Positions 25,464 to 36,613 of a DNA stretch of 64,000 nucleotides are shown here, piece by piece (the first letter of the stretch is position 1; every line of letters begins with the position of its first letter). The notes beneath the pieces are model-generated. The model was not told the origin of the DNA, ran no database searches, and worked only from the letters and a program-made list of their open reading frames with translations. Both the position numbers and the translations under genes were made by a program. The stretch is from Carex sylvatica (Eukaryota; Streptophyta; Magnoliopsida; Poales; Cyperaceae), in NCBI GenBank assembly GCA_964058845.1, contig CAXKVR010000345.1, positions 16,161 to 80,160 of the forward strand. The letters run 5' to 3'.

Positions 25464-25877
25464 GAGATGGACTTGGGTGAGCCATGGCTCACCAAGCATT
25501 TGTACTTCACGCCGTATTTTCATTTTGAAAGTCCAAACGACCGATCCGAACCGTTAGATGTGATCTCTATATTGAAATGTGCTTGGAGACCAAATTTTAT
25601 ATTTTTTAGAATTTATTTACTATTTATTAAGTATTTTTTTTAAATTGCTGTTTTGCTGTGAACAGTAAAATTTTCTGGACCATCGGATCAGCAATTTTAA
25701 AAAATACTTAATAAATAGTAAAAAAATTCCAAAAAATATAAAATTTGGTCTCCAAGCACATTTCAATATGGAAAACATGATGAACGGTTCGGATCAGTTG
25801 TTTGAACTTTTAAAATGACTAAAATGAGCCATGACTCACCAACGCAAAATAAGTCATGACTCATTTTAGCCCAACTC
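25464..25877. mobile_element. Mutator-like MITE (414 bp)
   Basis: Starts GAGATGGACTTGGGTGAGCC and ends in the imperfect inverse GACTCATTTTAGCCCAACTC. Perfect 9-bp target duplications ataaatata lie at 25455-25463 and 25878-25886. The inner arms are the shared module (gatccgaaccgttagatgtgatctc... cttggagaccaaattttat). The tip near the right end is itself duplicated (gccatgactcacc / gtcatgactcatttt). It lies about 875 bp upstream of the DFR start codon. Confidence 0.9.
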
Positions 25878-26591
25878 ATAAATATAAATATATAAATCTT
25901 ATTTTTTTTAAATATATATTAATCATGTCATATCATTTATATTTTGTACGTATGTATGTATAATTTTATTTCATTTTTATCTATATTGGTCAGACGATTC
26001 ATATATTCTCATATGCTCTCTTCTTATTTAATAGATGTGTTTAATGTGCCTGAAGCTAAAATGCAACTACTTATTGCATTATGTATATGTCATTAGAAAT
26101 GAAAAAAAAAAACTATTATTAGTACCTAAAATTTGTCAATGCAAGTTTTTTTTTTTATTTATACAAGTTGCTTATTTCAAAATTTGAACTGTTTCTCCAA
26201 ATAAAATTTCCTTTTTAAAACGTATTCTACAGAAATGAAAGCTAATAAGATCATCATATTTTCAATCTCTTTATGGAACTTTAGATCTACATTGATTCAT
26301 TTTCTTTTTACTATTTTTTTTAATGATGACTCTGTTATTGTAAAAGAAATAAAATTGTAGCATCTGAAATAGATTCATCTTTGAAAAAATTCAAAAATAG
26401 ATTTTTTTTTAAAAATATGATCAAACTTTGATTGATTTAAATATCTAGATCACATTGATGAGTGACTTGGATAAATCGTTCAAATATATAAAAAAAAGAA
26501 TTGTATTTGTTTACATTTGAATCGTAGTAAAACAAATTTGGCAAAAATTCTAACAGAGTTATTGAAAAAGAGTTCAGACGGAATTATTGAT

Positions 26592-27019
26592 GAGGAGGGT
26601 TTAAATGTCTCCATTTTTTGTGCCTCTATCATGCCTCTATTTTTAAAAACTTAAAAACTTAAATAACTCAAAGTTTAAAACTTAAACATCAAAATAAAAC
26701 CGTTAGATGTGATCTATATTATTTTCTCTATGTGCCAATAAAAATTTGTTATATTTTATTTTGCTTTTATATGAATCAATAAGTTGAAAAATCAACGTCT
26801 AGAAATTATCCAAATTAGTATACATTTTTACAGGCTCAAGATGACAACCAAAACAAAATTGAAATGCCATAATTTTTTGCATTTGTATAGATAAAATGAT
26901 GTAGTTCGTATTCAACGGTTTTATTTTGAATTTTAAGATTTAAATTTTGAGTCATTAAAGTTTTTTAAAAATGGAGGCATGATGGAGGTACAAAAAATGG
27001 AGGCATTTGAACCCTCCTC
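26592..27019. mobile_element. Mutator-like MITE, 'cctccatttttt' subfamily (428 bp)
   Basis: Ends GAGGAGGGTTTAAATG / CATTTGAACCCTCCTC with perfect 9-bp target duplications attattgat (26583-26591; 27020-27028). The arms (tctccattttttgtgcctc...; ttttattttgaattttaag...) differ from the shared module of 12586 and 13938, though the terminal 16 bp are the same. It is the same subfamily as 38529-38901. Confidence 0.92.
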
Positions 27020-27099
27020 ATTATTGATTGCGTTGGAACTATTTTAATTCTTCAATCTTCCTTCTATCTCCCACTCTTTTTTTCTTTTCTTTTTTAAAT

Positions 27100-28240
27100 T
27101 AGGCGGCACTTCCCTTGTGGTACAAATGATAATATATAGCTTCATTAATCCTGAAATAACGCTATTCTTGTTGATCAAAAAGTGAAAGAATAATTGATCA
27201 CTCTTATCTTATGTGATAATAGTAACAATAATTAATTCTTAATTTGTTCTTTTCACTCAATCTCTCTATCAAACATAACAATTAATAAACTTTATTATGA
27301 TGGCCAATGCTCACCAATGAAAATTGTCAGATTTTGCTATAAAGGTAGGTTGCATGCGTTAGGAGAAGTACCTTGTTGAAAGGAAAAACATTCAAAACTG
27401 ATCACTATATTGGGTGTTTTGTGTTTACATTGACAAAGACTTATCCGGTGGTTAAGCTCCTGTCAATTATTATTTTGTTTTGTAATTACAAAAGAGTTTT
27501 TAGCCTAACTTTTATGCTACTTAATTAATATTCATTTTAATTACTTTTATATTAGCAAAACAATATAACAGTGATAATAATTATCTCCTTATGTTTCTGC
27601 TCGATGTCTCTGTACCACACATAATCTAAATAAATAAACTTCACCTTTAAATCTAAATAAATATACCATCGTTAAGTCCTTGTGTTGCTAATTCTGGTTG
27701 ACAAAATACACTTTTACTCTCACAGGTACTATCACATTCTTGTACTGTCCACAGTTAAGTTTTGAGTGACTTAATGGTACTTTACAAAGCACAGATCGAT
27801 ATGTACTATAAATTTATATTTCTATTTTTTTAAATCCAAATAGTTGATTAATTTGAACCTTTTTAACATGATCTTTTATATGAAAATATACTAGGGGAAC
27901 AAATTTTATATATTTTTAGAATTTTTTTTACTATATTTATTTTTAAGGTTGGTAGAAAATCACTAGTTTTAGGTGTTCCAAAATTGTTAGATCATGTAAT
28001 TTTCTACATTTAAAAAAATATATATATATACAAAATTTTGTCTCGTGACCGTACATTATCATATGAATATTACATTGAGTGGTTCGAATTGATTGTTTGA
28101 GTTTTGAAAATGAAGATATAAATTCATAGTGCGTATGTAGTGACCCATGCTTTGCAAAGTACCTACCATGTGAAGCCTCTCACTCTTAAGTTCTTGTCAA
28201 TTACTATTTTCTTTCATAATTACAGAAAAGCCAATTTTTT
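27100..28240. repeat. Degenerate dispersed repeat, copy R1 (relative at 45820-51140)
   Basis: Several separate stretches here reappear in the same order in 45820-50230: 'tagcttcattaatcc.gaaataa.gctatccttgtt', 'aaaggaaaaac.t...aaa.tgatc', 'acaaagacttatc.g.tggttaag', 'ctctctaccacacataa.ctaaata' and 'attattttctttcatgattaca'. The order is conserved but the sequence is heavily mutated and interrupted by MITEs in both places. No coding sequence could be recognised, so its origin (old LTR element or segmental copy) is open. Confidence 0.55.
27776..28163. mobile_element. Long-inverted-repeat MITE with GGTACTTTGCAAAGC ends (388 bp)
   Basis: The left end GGTACTTTACAAAGCA is mirrored by TGCTTTGCAAAGTACC at the right, followed inwards by actataaatttatatttc / gaagatataaattcatagt and then the shared arm module (catgatctttta... 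ggggaacaaattttatata). No clear target duplication. It lies inside repeat R1. Confidence 0.7.
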
Positions 28241-28910
28241 ATTTATATCCAAAAAAAATATAAATTTAAAAAACTAACCAAACCTTGCATTTATTTCGAA
28301 AACTACCCAAACTAGAAAAAAATTTCCGGTTTCCACACCAATTTTTGAAAAAATAATTTCCGATAAATGGATATTAAAACTGAAAAAAAAATTCGGTAAT
28401 AAATTTTCAGAAATTTTTTTCCCGGTTTTAGTTTTTTTTTTTTAGGAAATTTTTTTTTTTAGGAATTTTTTTTTTCGGATTTTTTTATTTTTTTCATTTT
28501 TCAGTTTTTATAATTTATTTATTTTTGGTATTGAAGTATTATAAATATTTAATATATTTTTTTAAAAATAGATGAAATACTATATAATTTGATTTATTCG
28601 AAAGACTGCTACAAATAATCCGGATCAATATTTTTTATGCCTGATTTTTTACGGCCATAAGAAAAATTAATATATTTATTTATTTGTTATTAGAAAAAAC
28701 TAAAAATGCTTGGATTCTCAGTTATTGATCCCGTTCAAAAGCCGAGTTTTTTAAAAATAACTAAAACCAAAAATATTTCATTAAAAATAACCAGGATCCA
28801 GCTGAATTTTTAAAAAATACCCAGGTCGCCAATTTTTTTCACGATCCCTAGAATTAAAATTTCATACCGCAGAAAAAATCCGCGCTCCGGTTTATTTTTT
28901 TTTCACTATA
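28240..28910. repeat. Single arm of a foldback repeat (relative of 50226-53210)
   Basis: The words 'aaatttaaaaaactaaccaaa', 'actatataatttgatttatt.gaaagactgct' and 'aaaaatgcttggattct.agttattgatccc' match 50240-50660 in the same order. Only one arm of the foldback is present. The middle carries homopolymer-rich ttttttt/aaaaaaa segments around ccggttt words. Confidence 0.6.
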
Positions 28911-28954
28911 AATAGGTTTGAAGAAAGAAAATATCCACATTTTGATTTTTTTTT

Positions 28955-29098
28955 ATGTATATATAATATAATATAATATAATATATGTATATGTATGTAT
29001 AATATAATATAATATAATATAATAGATTAGATGTATATATATGTATATATAATATAATAGATGTGTACACACACACACACATATATATATGTATATGT
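28955..29098. repeat. ATATAAT/TGTATA and (AC)n simple-repeat tract
   Basis: Runs of 'aatataatataatata' and 'tatatatgtatat' are followed by (AC)6-7 near 29066-29080 and then an AT tract, directly beside the compound foldback starting at 29100. Confidence 0.85.
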
Positions 29099-29099
29099 A

Positions 29100-29877
29100 G
29101 AGGTTGGCTATTCTACTTCCATAAGCATATGTCCACATATGCTTATAACTCATTTTTGCGTTTTCAATGTCTAAATGGTCGATCTGAACCGTTAGATGTG
29201 ATCTCTATATTGAAATGTGCTTGGAGACCAAATTTTATATTTTTCTGAATTTGTTTACTATTTATTAAGCCACTTTGAAAATCGCTGATCCAACGGTGGC
29301 TTAACAAAACAGTAAAATTAGAAGCCACCGTTGGATCAGCGATTTTCAAAGTGGCTTAATAAATAGTAAAAAAATTCAGAAAAATATAAAATTTGGTCTC
29401 CAAGCACATTTCAATATAGAGATCACATCTAACGGTTCAGATCGACCATTTGGACATTGAAAACACAAAAATGAGTTATAAGCATATGTGGACATATGCT
29501 TATATGCTTATATGCTTATAAGTCATTTTTGCGTTTTTGATATCCAAATGGTTGGTCTGAAGCGCTCAACTTATTCTTCATATTAATATGTGCTTGGAAA
29601 CCAAATTTTACATTTTTTGAAAAAAATTTTACTATTTTTTTAGAATTTTTCAAAACAGCCATAAAAATATTTAAAATAATAATAATAAAATATGAAAAAC
29701 TTTGTTTTGAAAAATTCTGAAAAAAATAGTAAAAAAATTCAAAAAAATATAAAATTTGGTTTTCAAACACATTAATATGGAGAACACGTTGAGTGCTTCA
29801 GATCAACTATTTGAACATTGAAAATGCAAAAATAACTTATAAGCATATCCTTATGAAAGTAGAGTAGTCAACCCCTC
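29100..29877. mobile_element. Compound foldback: two hairpin MITEs side by side in one outer inverted repeat
   Basis: The outer ends are GAGGTTGGCTATTCTACTT and the inverse AAGTAGAGTAGTCAACCCCTC. Inside are two separate hairpins: about 29119-29500, with near-perfect arms of about 180 bp around a short centre (taacaaaacagtaaaatta), and about 29517-29850, a more diverged version. The tip motif cataagcatatgtccacatatgcttat recurs at the left, the junction and the right. Both hairpins use the shared arm module. A clean target duplication was not found because both flanks are simple AT repeats. Confidence 0.8.
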
Positions 29878-30398
29878 TCTCTATATATATATGTATATTT
29901 TAAATTACAATAGTCACGAAATCGCATTTAATCTAGCTTTGTTGTTGATATCTATCCTCCGCTATCAGTATATTTTTTTTTTGCGTGAAAAAAATAAAAA
30001 TAAAAGAAATAAAATAGAATATTAACACGGAATTGTTAAAAAATATCCTACAGCACTACATGTTATTTTTGAGGGACCAAAATAAATAAATCTGAAAGAA
30101 TAAAAAAAGAACGCAAAGCATCAATTCTTAATAAATATTCAATCCATCTTTAATTATTGTATTTTTAGTATAGTTAAACTTAACAAATTTTTAATTTAGA
30201 ATTAAAATTTCATTATAAATGCTCACCTACAAAGTTCAATATTATGTACAAATTCTTTTCAGAGTTTTAGAAATTTCAAATCCCAGACTTGTTGCTAATT
30301 CCTTTTCCGTTCAATTATAATTCAATGGATTTTAATCGATCCACTTTCAATTCCTTCCCATATCCTTACCTCGTCAATAACCAAGTGTCAATTCAAAC

Positions 30399-30704
30399 AT
30401 GTCTAACATGAGATATCATTTTAATCTCATGTATCAAAATTTGAGTGATCCACAAATTCAAATATTTCTAGCTGTAAGCAATCTTAATACGGTACTAGAA
30501 ACTAGTGAACAAACAACTAATAATACTGAAGAGGTGCCAGTGCTAGTGAAAACACCACAAAATAGCAAGGAAAAGCTCATGGCTCTATATTACCAAAGAT
30601 GTAGTAGTTATCATCGATCAGGTAATTCAAATTTTTGGGATCACATACTACCTCATTATAAAGATAATCATGAGAAACCACAACATGTATCCAGAAATAG
30701 ATAA
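30399..30704 (+). other. Unrecognised ORF in the left arm of the large inverted repeat (101 codons)
   Basis: Starts MSNMRYHFNLMYQNLSDP and contains the stretch SEQTTNNTEEVPVLV. A clearly related reading frame lies inverted at 33896-33672 (SEQTTNTTEEMSAVG). Finding the same frame in two diverged copies hints at ancestral coding function, but I recognise no domain. It may be a fragment captured by the element; real expression is unproven. Confidence 0.35.
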
Positions 30705-30965
30705 GGGATGATGTCTCGCTAGCTCAAACTAAACCATGTCGTCTCAAAGTTCGTTAGTTTTTTTTTTTTTTTTGAAAACAAAGTTCGTTAGTTATATGAA
30801 TTAGATTCACGAATGAAGAAAAAGTGGCTTTAAGTGAAGGTGATTAAAAAAAAAAAACCTGAGTATTATAGTTATATAATCAAATAGAAGGTAAATTTTT
30901 ACCTTCACGCATGCTTGGGAAGTTTTGAGAAAGGAAAAAATGACTCAGTTAGACGGGAAGGATTA

Positions 30966-31108
30966 GAGAAATCACATCAAATGAAGAGACATGTTCAAAG
31001 TGAAACAAAATTAGCACTTGAACAAGTGTGTTTAAGTGTTAATTTTGCACTTGTTCAAGTGTTAATTTTGTTTCACTTTGAACATGTCCCTTCATTTTGT
31101 GATTTCTC
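30966..31108. repeat. 143-bp hairpin with about 62-bp arms
   Basis: gagaaatcacatcaaatga... (30966 on) is mirrored by ...ttcattttgtgatttctc (to 31108) with only a few mismatches; the inner part holds a further 'cttgaacaagtg/cacttgttcaag' pairing around a loop of about 20 bp. The size and pairing suit a tiny MITE or a precursor of small RNA; no target duplication was established. Confidence 0.75.
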
Positions 31109-31429
31109 AGGTCCTTAACAGTCTGTTAAGCTATTTTTGTTCTTTTTTCAAAACTTTTCAAATCTGTGTGAAGATAAAAATTCTATCCGATTATATAACT
31201 CTAATGATCGGTTTATTTTATGACTTTCACTCAAACCACTTTCTCTTTGTTTGTAGATCTGATTCATATATAACGAACTTTCAGACAACAAGGCTTAAAT
31301 TGGCCGGTGAGACATCATCTCTTGTCAGGATACCTACTGAGGCTTCTCATGATATTTTTCATAATGAGCTACCATTCGATTTAAAAAATTTGAATTATCT
31401 TTGATCTATGCCAACTACCCCGAAATTTT

Positions 31430-32440
31430 TATTTATATCTGATATTTAATATATTTTACCACTTTGGGATTTAATATATTTTTTGGAACTATATATCTCT
31501 TTGAATTTAAAAAAAAAAAATTATCGTATAAATGACATATATTGAACAATCATAAATAATTTTAATGATCTTTGAATAATAAATGAAACCGTAATCCATT
31601 AAATAAATAAGCAAATACACATAATGAATAATAAATATATTTTAAAATAATTATATGGATAATTCTTGAATAATTTCTTAGGCTTTTGAAAAAAAATTAA
31701 TACCGGTCGTTGTATGTCTACTGTTGATAGAAAACTTAATCTGAATTTTTGAGGCACTAAACGATATTTTTTTTTGCAATTCTGATTCCGTCCGATGCCC
31801 AAAATATTTCCCAGGGCAAATTCCGACCTGTCTCATCCCCCCTTTTTCGAATTGGGGTCATACGCAAAAATCCGACTTCCTAGCAAAAGTTATGGCTATT
31901 TAAAGTTTTTTCAAAAAACAACGATGCTTCCGTGCAAAAACACTGATAACACACTGATGCTTTATACCCGGCTTAATGACGGCAGAAGTGCATCGATGTT
32001 TCATTGCCAAAACATCGATGACACACCCATACAGATTGGCCATAGCCGGTATTAATTTTTTTCAAAACCCTAAGAGATTATTCAAGAATTATCCATATAA
32101 TTATTTTAAAATGCATTTACTATTTATTGTGTGTGTATGCTTATTTTTTTAATGGATTACAGTTTCATTTATTATTGAAAGATCATTAAAATTATCTATG
32201 ATTGTTCAATACATGTCCTTTACACGATATTTTTTTTTCAAAATTCAAAGAGATATAGTGCAAAAAAAAAAATTAAATCCCAAACCGCAATATTTTCTTG
32301 TGGTTTGGAATAAAAATTTCAAACCGTAGAAAATATCCACGGGTTGAGTACTTTTAATAAAATTTCAAAACCTTAGCTATTTGTGGTAAAATATATTAAA
32401 TATTGGATATAAATAAAAATGACGGCCAACTACCTTTCCA
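31430..32440. mobile_element. Inverted-repeat element A (about 1 kb)
   Basis: The ends (atttttatttatatct.atatttaatatattttaccac) and about 300-bp arms are mirrored left and right (for example taaatgaaaccgtaatccatt at 31582 against aatggattacagtttcattta at 32152; ttaataccgg at 31700 against ccggtattaa at 32047). The 340-bp centre is non-repetitive and moderately GC-rich, with repeated words 'catcgatgttt'. No long ORF. Element B next to it has the same arms with the centre reversed. Confidence 0.7.
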
Positions 32441-33715
32441 ACATTTTTATTTATATCTATTTTTTAATATATTTTACCACAAATAACTAAAGTTTTGAAC
32501 TTTTTATAAAAATACCCAAATCGCAAGAATTTCATTCGGTTTGAGATTTTTTTTTTTTGCACTATAAAAACCCTATTGGCAATATCTCTTTGAATTTTGA
32601 AATTTTTTTTATCGTATTAAGGACATATATTGAACAATCATAGATATTTTTAATGATCTTTGAATAATAAATGAAACCGTAATCCATTAAAAAATAAGCA
32701 AACACACACAATAAATACTAAATAGTAAATGCATTTTAAAATAATTATATTTGTAATTCTTGAATAATCTCTTAGGCTTTTGAAAAAGATTAATACCGGC
32801 TATGGTCAATCTGTATGGGTGCGTCATCGATGTTTTGAAGTCATCGATGTTTTGGCAATAATAAAGTTATGGCCGTTTAGAGAGCATGAGTGCATCATCG
32901 ATGTTTTGACAATGAAACATCGATGTACTTCTGCCGTCGTTAAGCTGGGCATAAAGCATCAGTGTGTTATCGGTGTTTTTGCACGGAAGCATTGTTATTT
33001 AAAAAAAAAAAAATTTAAACAGTTTGGCTAGAAAATTCAAATTTGCGCGTATGACCAAAATTTAGAAAGGAGGGACGAGATGGATCCGAATTTTGCTAAG
33101 GGAAATCCGAATGAATTAGAATTGCAAAAAAACATCGTTTAGTGCCTCAAAATTCAATTTAAGTTGTCTATCAACGGTAGACATACAATGACCGGTATTA
33201 GTTTTTTCAAAAGCCTAAGAGATTATTCAAGAATTGCCCATATAATTATTTTAAAATGAATTTACTATTTATTGTGTGTGTTTGCTTATTTTTTTTAATG
33301 TATTAAGGTTTTATTTATTATTCAAAGATCATTAAAATTATCTATAATTGTTAAATATATGTCATTAACACGATAATTATTATTATTATTTTCAAAATTC
33401 AAAGAGATATAGTGCAACTGGGTTTTTATAGTGCAAAAAAAAAAACTTCAAACCGCAAGAATTTTTTGCGGTTTAGAATAAAAATTATCTATGATTGTTT
33501 AATATATGTCCTTAACACGTTTTTTTTTTTTCAAAATTCAAAGAGATGTAGTGCAACGGGATTTTTATATTGCAAAAAAAATAAAAATCTCAAAACGCAA
33601 TAATTTCTTGCAGTTTGGAATAAAAATTTCAAACCGCAAGGGATATTTTTATAAAAAGTTCAAAATCTTGGTTATTTGTCGTAAAATATATTAAAAAATA
33701 GATATAAATAAAAAT
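32440..33715. mobile_element. Inverted-repeat element B, reversed neighbour of A
   Basis: The arms match element A, and the centre (about 32800-33200: ccggctatggtcaatctgtatggg...gcatcagtgtgttatcggtg...) is the reverse complement of A's centre, diverged and with internal duplication of 'tgcgtcatcgatgtttt'. A third partial arm repeat (about 33340-33620) makes B longer. A and B abut within about 30 bp around 32430-32470. Confidence 0.7.
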
Positions 33716-33896
33716 ATCGGCGCATTTTTACTAATATAAAGCATTGACCAACGGGTTCTTTTATTGCTTGTTTGGTGTTTTCACCGGCACCGACTGCTGA
33801 CATCTCTTCAGTAGTATTAGTTGTTTGCTCACTATTTTTTAGAACCATATTAAGAATGCTTAGAGCTTGAGATATTTGAATTTGTAGATCATTCAA
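33672..33896 (-). other. Unrecognised ORF in the right arm of the large inverted repeat
   Basis: Starts MNDLQIQISQALSILN; contains SEQTTNTTEE, matching the left-arm frame. An in-frame stop (a TAA in 'atgtattaaaat') separates it from sequence that is open in the other copy, so this copy is interrupted at its start. It runs at its 3' end into the terminus of element B. Function unknown. Confidence 0.3.
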
Positions 33897-34518
33897 ATTT
33901 TAATACATCAGATTAAAATGATATGTCATGCTTGACAAGTCTGAAATTGGCACTTGGATATTGACGATGTAAGGATATGGGAAGGAATTGAAAATGGATC
34001 GATTGGGAAACAAATCTGCTCCGATTCGAATTGAATGAACAGGATTTCTGTTTTTTCAAATTCAACTGTTGATTTATTCTGAGATGCATGCAGAGAAAAA
34101 CTAGCTGTTTGAAGATGCGTGCACATAAAAAGTTGAATGGTTAGATTTAAAAAAGTAGAAATTTCAGGGTACTTTTCATCCAATTTGGATCGCAGCAGAT
34201 TTCATTCGGATCGATTGAAATCAATTAAATTATAATTGAACAGGGAAGGAATTGGCAACAAGTTTGGGATTTGAAACTTCTAAAACTCCGAAAAGAATGT
34301 GTACATAACATTTAATTTTGTAAGTGAGCATTTATAATAGAATTTTAATTTATTTCTTATTCTTTCAGATTTGTGTTTTTGATAACTCAAAAATAAGATG
34401 GAGTGGATATTTTTAATGATTTCCTCTTTGTATTCTATTTTAATTGTTTTTTTTTATGCAAAGAAAACATATAGATTGCTGAGAATAGAATATGACCAAC
34501 AAAGTTAGATTAAATGCA

Positions 34519-34935
34519 GACTTCATGAATATTGTAATTATAAAATAAGATATCTACATATAGGATGCTAAAATGAGAGACTATTTCTGATTGGATTTTT
34601 GTATTATTTTTTTATTACACTTACATAATTACTTTTTCCCATTTCTATTAATTTTAGAGTGCTTAAATTAATATCTGATAAAAAAAAAAGTGTTCATCGC
34701 TTGATCTTATATATGATTCATTTTTTTTATATATATATACTTCATGAATATTGTAATTTAAAATAATAAGATAGTGTATGGGGTGCTTAAAAGAGAGACT
34801 ATTTCTGAAGTTTTGCATTCTCTTTTTATACTTGCATAATTACTTTCTCCAATTTCTACTAATTTTGTAGTGTCTAAATTAATATCTGATAAACAAATCA
34901 TTCATTGATGTATTTTATATATGATTCATATTTTT
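34519..34935. repeat. Tandem duplication of about 215 bp
   Basis: 34519-34735 and 34739-34935 are diverged direct copies, each beginning 'acttcatgaatattgtaatt' and sharing 'gagagactatttctga', 'tacataattactttt.cc.atttcta' and 'taaattaatatctgataaa'. The first copy overlaps the outer end of the large inverted repeat. Confidence 0.75.
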
Positions 34936-35245
34936 CATGAATAAAGACTTCATATTCTTTCTCAAGTAGTTTTTTCTTTATCATTACCTCTAAATTTAAT
35001 TAACTTCTTACTCTGAATCAGTTCTTTGTTAATTATCTACTGCGGCGAGCGCATTGCACATCGTCATGATAACATCAAGTAATGGAATCATGCAATCTCT
35101 GAAGAGGCAACAGGAAGGAAGGTTTGCAAAATTAACATGACAAAATATTTGACTGAATTGAAGCACTTGTTACGTGTCAGTGACTGATTTGACATAATAC
35201 TGTAATGTGGGACCCACCATGTGCTACCATATACCACAGTTTACA

Positions 35246-35447
35246 GGAGTTCAGGTCCAGTGAAGTAACTCAATCTTTGGGTTTTAAATCATGACCGTCC
35301 GATTCAAATTCGTAATAATTCATCCAAAGTGAGCGCACACATCTCGAGAGATGAATTCGAATCGTGAAGCAATCTCAAGCGACGGATTCAAATCGGACGG
35401 TTTCGATCCAAAACCCAAAAATTGGGTTACTTTAGGGGATCCGGGCC
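35246..35447. mobile_element. Small Mutator-like foldback MITE (202 bp)
   Basis: Left GGAGTTCAGGTCC and right GGATCCGGGCC are imperfect inverse copies, continuing inwards as gaagtaactca.../...gggttacttta and gaccgtccgattcaaat/atttgaatc..cggacggt. 9-bp flanks cagtttaca (35237-35245) and cagtctaca (35448-35456) differ at one base. Confidence 0.75.
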
Positions 35448-35758
35448 CAGTCTACATAGTGGATGCGGATACAAGGCCTTTGGAAGATTGCTACCACGGG
35501 TAGATGCAAAAAATAGTTTGGGCTGGGCCTAATTAAAAAATAACACTAATCTAGAATGTTACTTTATGTTTGGACAGGATACACAAATCGCTTTATCTAT
35601 TTAGTGACTATTTCACTATCCCAACTAAATATTAAGTCAATAGTTGAAAAATTAGCTCGTATTAGTTGCTATTATCACCAATTTCGTGCTTCATCCAATT
35701 GCACCCATAAATTAACAGTACATTTACAAGAATAATATCTTCTGATGTACATTCTAAT

Positions 35759-36097
35759 TAGAGGTGGTAAAATCCAACCCTACCCGAAGGATCCGTCCAA
35801 CTGATTCGAACCCAACTTAAGATCCGAATAATGATATAAAGTTGGACGACCCAAAATCCGACCCAATCAAACATGTGACCTGACAATTCTCCAAAATCAA
35901 AATGGACCCATCCCAGCTCTATCGAAATTTACTCCCACCTGTCCAAAATTCGGACATGATTTAGAACTAGACGACCCAACCCAACTCGACTGGCCCCATG
36001 ACGCCATGACCCCATATTTCTCCAAAGTCAACTGATTCGACTCGACCCGATTCGACCAGACTGGAACCCGACCCCACCCTCTAAATTGCCGCCTCTA
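35759..36097. mobile_element. hAT-like MITE, TAGAGGTGG type (339 bp)
   Basis: Left end TAGAGGTGGTAAAAT and right end ATTGCCGCCTCTA are inverse; the word tctaat flanks both sides (35753-35758; 36098-36103), the core of an eroded 8-bp target duplication. The interior is built of 'gacccaaccc'/'ccgattcgac' words. It is the same family as 53636-53986. Confidence 0.75.
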
Positions 36098-36613
36098 TCT
36101 AATTTACATTTCAAACAAATGTTGAACAATACAATTATAAAAATTACATTTTGAACACAGGTAGATTAATAGTTCATCTGCCAACACGTTCAAAACAAAT
36201 ATCTATGTGCAATTTTCCTTAACCCCAAATATTGGTGATAATAAGCATGCATGAGATGAGGGTCGAATTCTCAAATTAGCCCATCACTTGATTTGAAATA
36301 CACATCCAGCACATGAGAAGCATGGCCTGTTACCCCCACTGCTAAGTGGCCCATCCAACTCTAATACATCTGGACCCGAAACCCGGAACCTCTGGATTGT
36401 AACTATAATACGCCCAAGGTTAGATCTATATATCTATCTCAGCTATCAAATCAGTTTATAGCATGGTTCATAACATATATTATTAACATCCTAAAGGTCA
36501 TATAATAAAAAAAAACATTCTACAGGTCACCCAACCGCACCAAATTTACAGCTATCGGCTTATTATTATCACAACACAGGATTATAACTAATTAACAGCA
36601 TGTCTCACTACCT

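Larger units (their letters stand above)
29895..34545. repeat. Large inverted repeat with 4.6-kb span
   Basis: 29895-30600 and 33722-34545 are inverted copies, matching from 'ttttaaattacaatagtcacgaaatcgcatttaatc' at the outer left to the mirrored end near 34545. The right arm has about 190 bp more, lost from the left arm between two CGATCC words. Each arm contains one version of the same short reading frame. Between the arms lie unique sequence (30600-31430), a short hairpin (30966-31108) and two inverted AT-rich elements (31430-32440 and 32440-33715). This may be one composite transposon or an inverted duplication of a locus. Confidence 0.8.
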
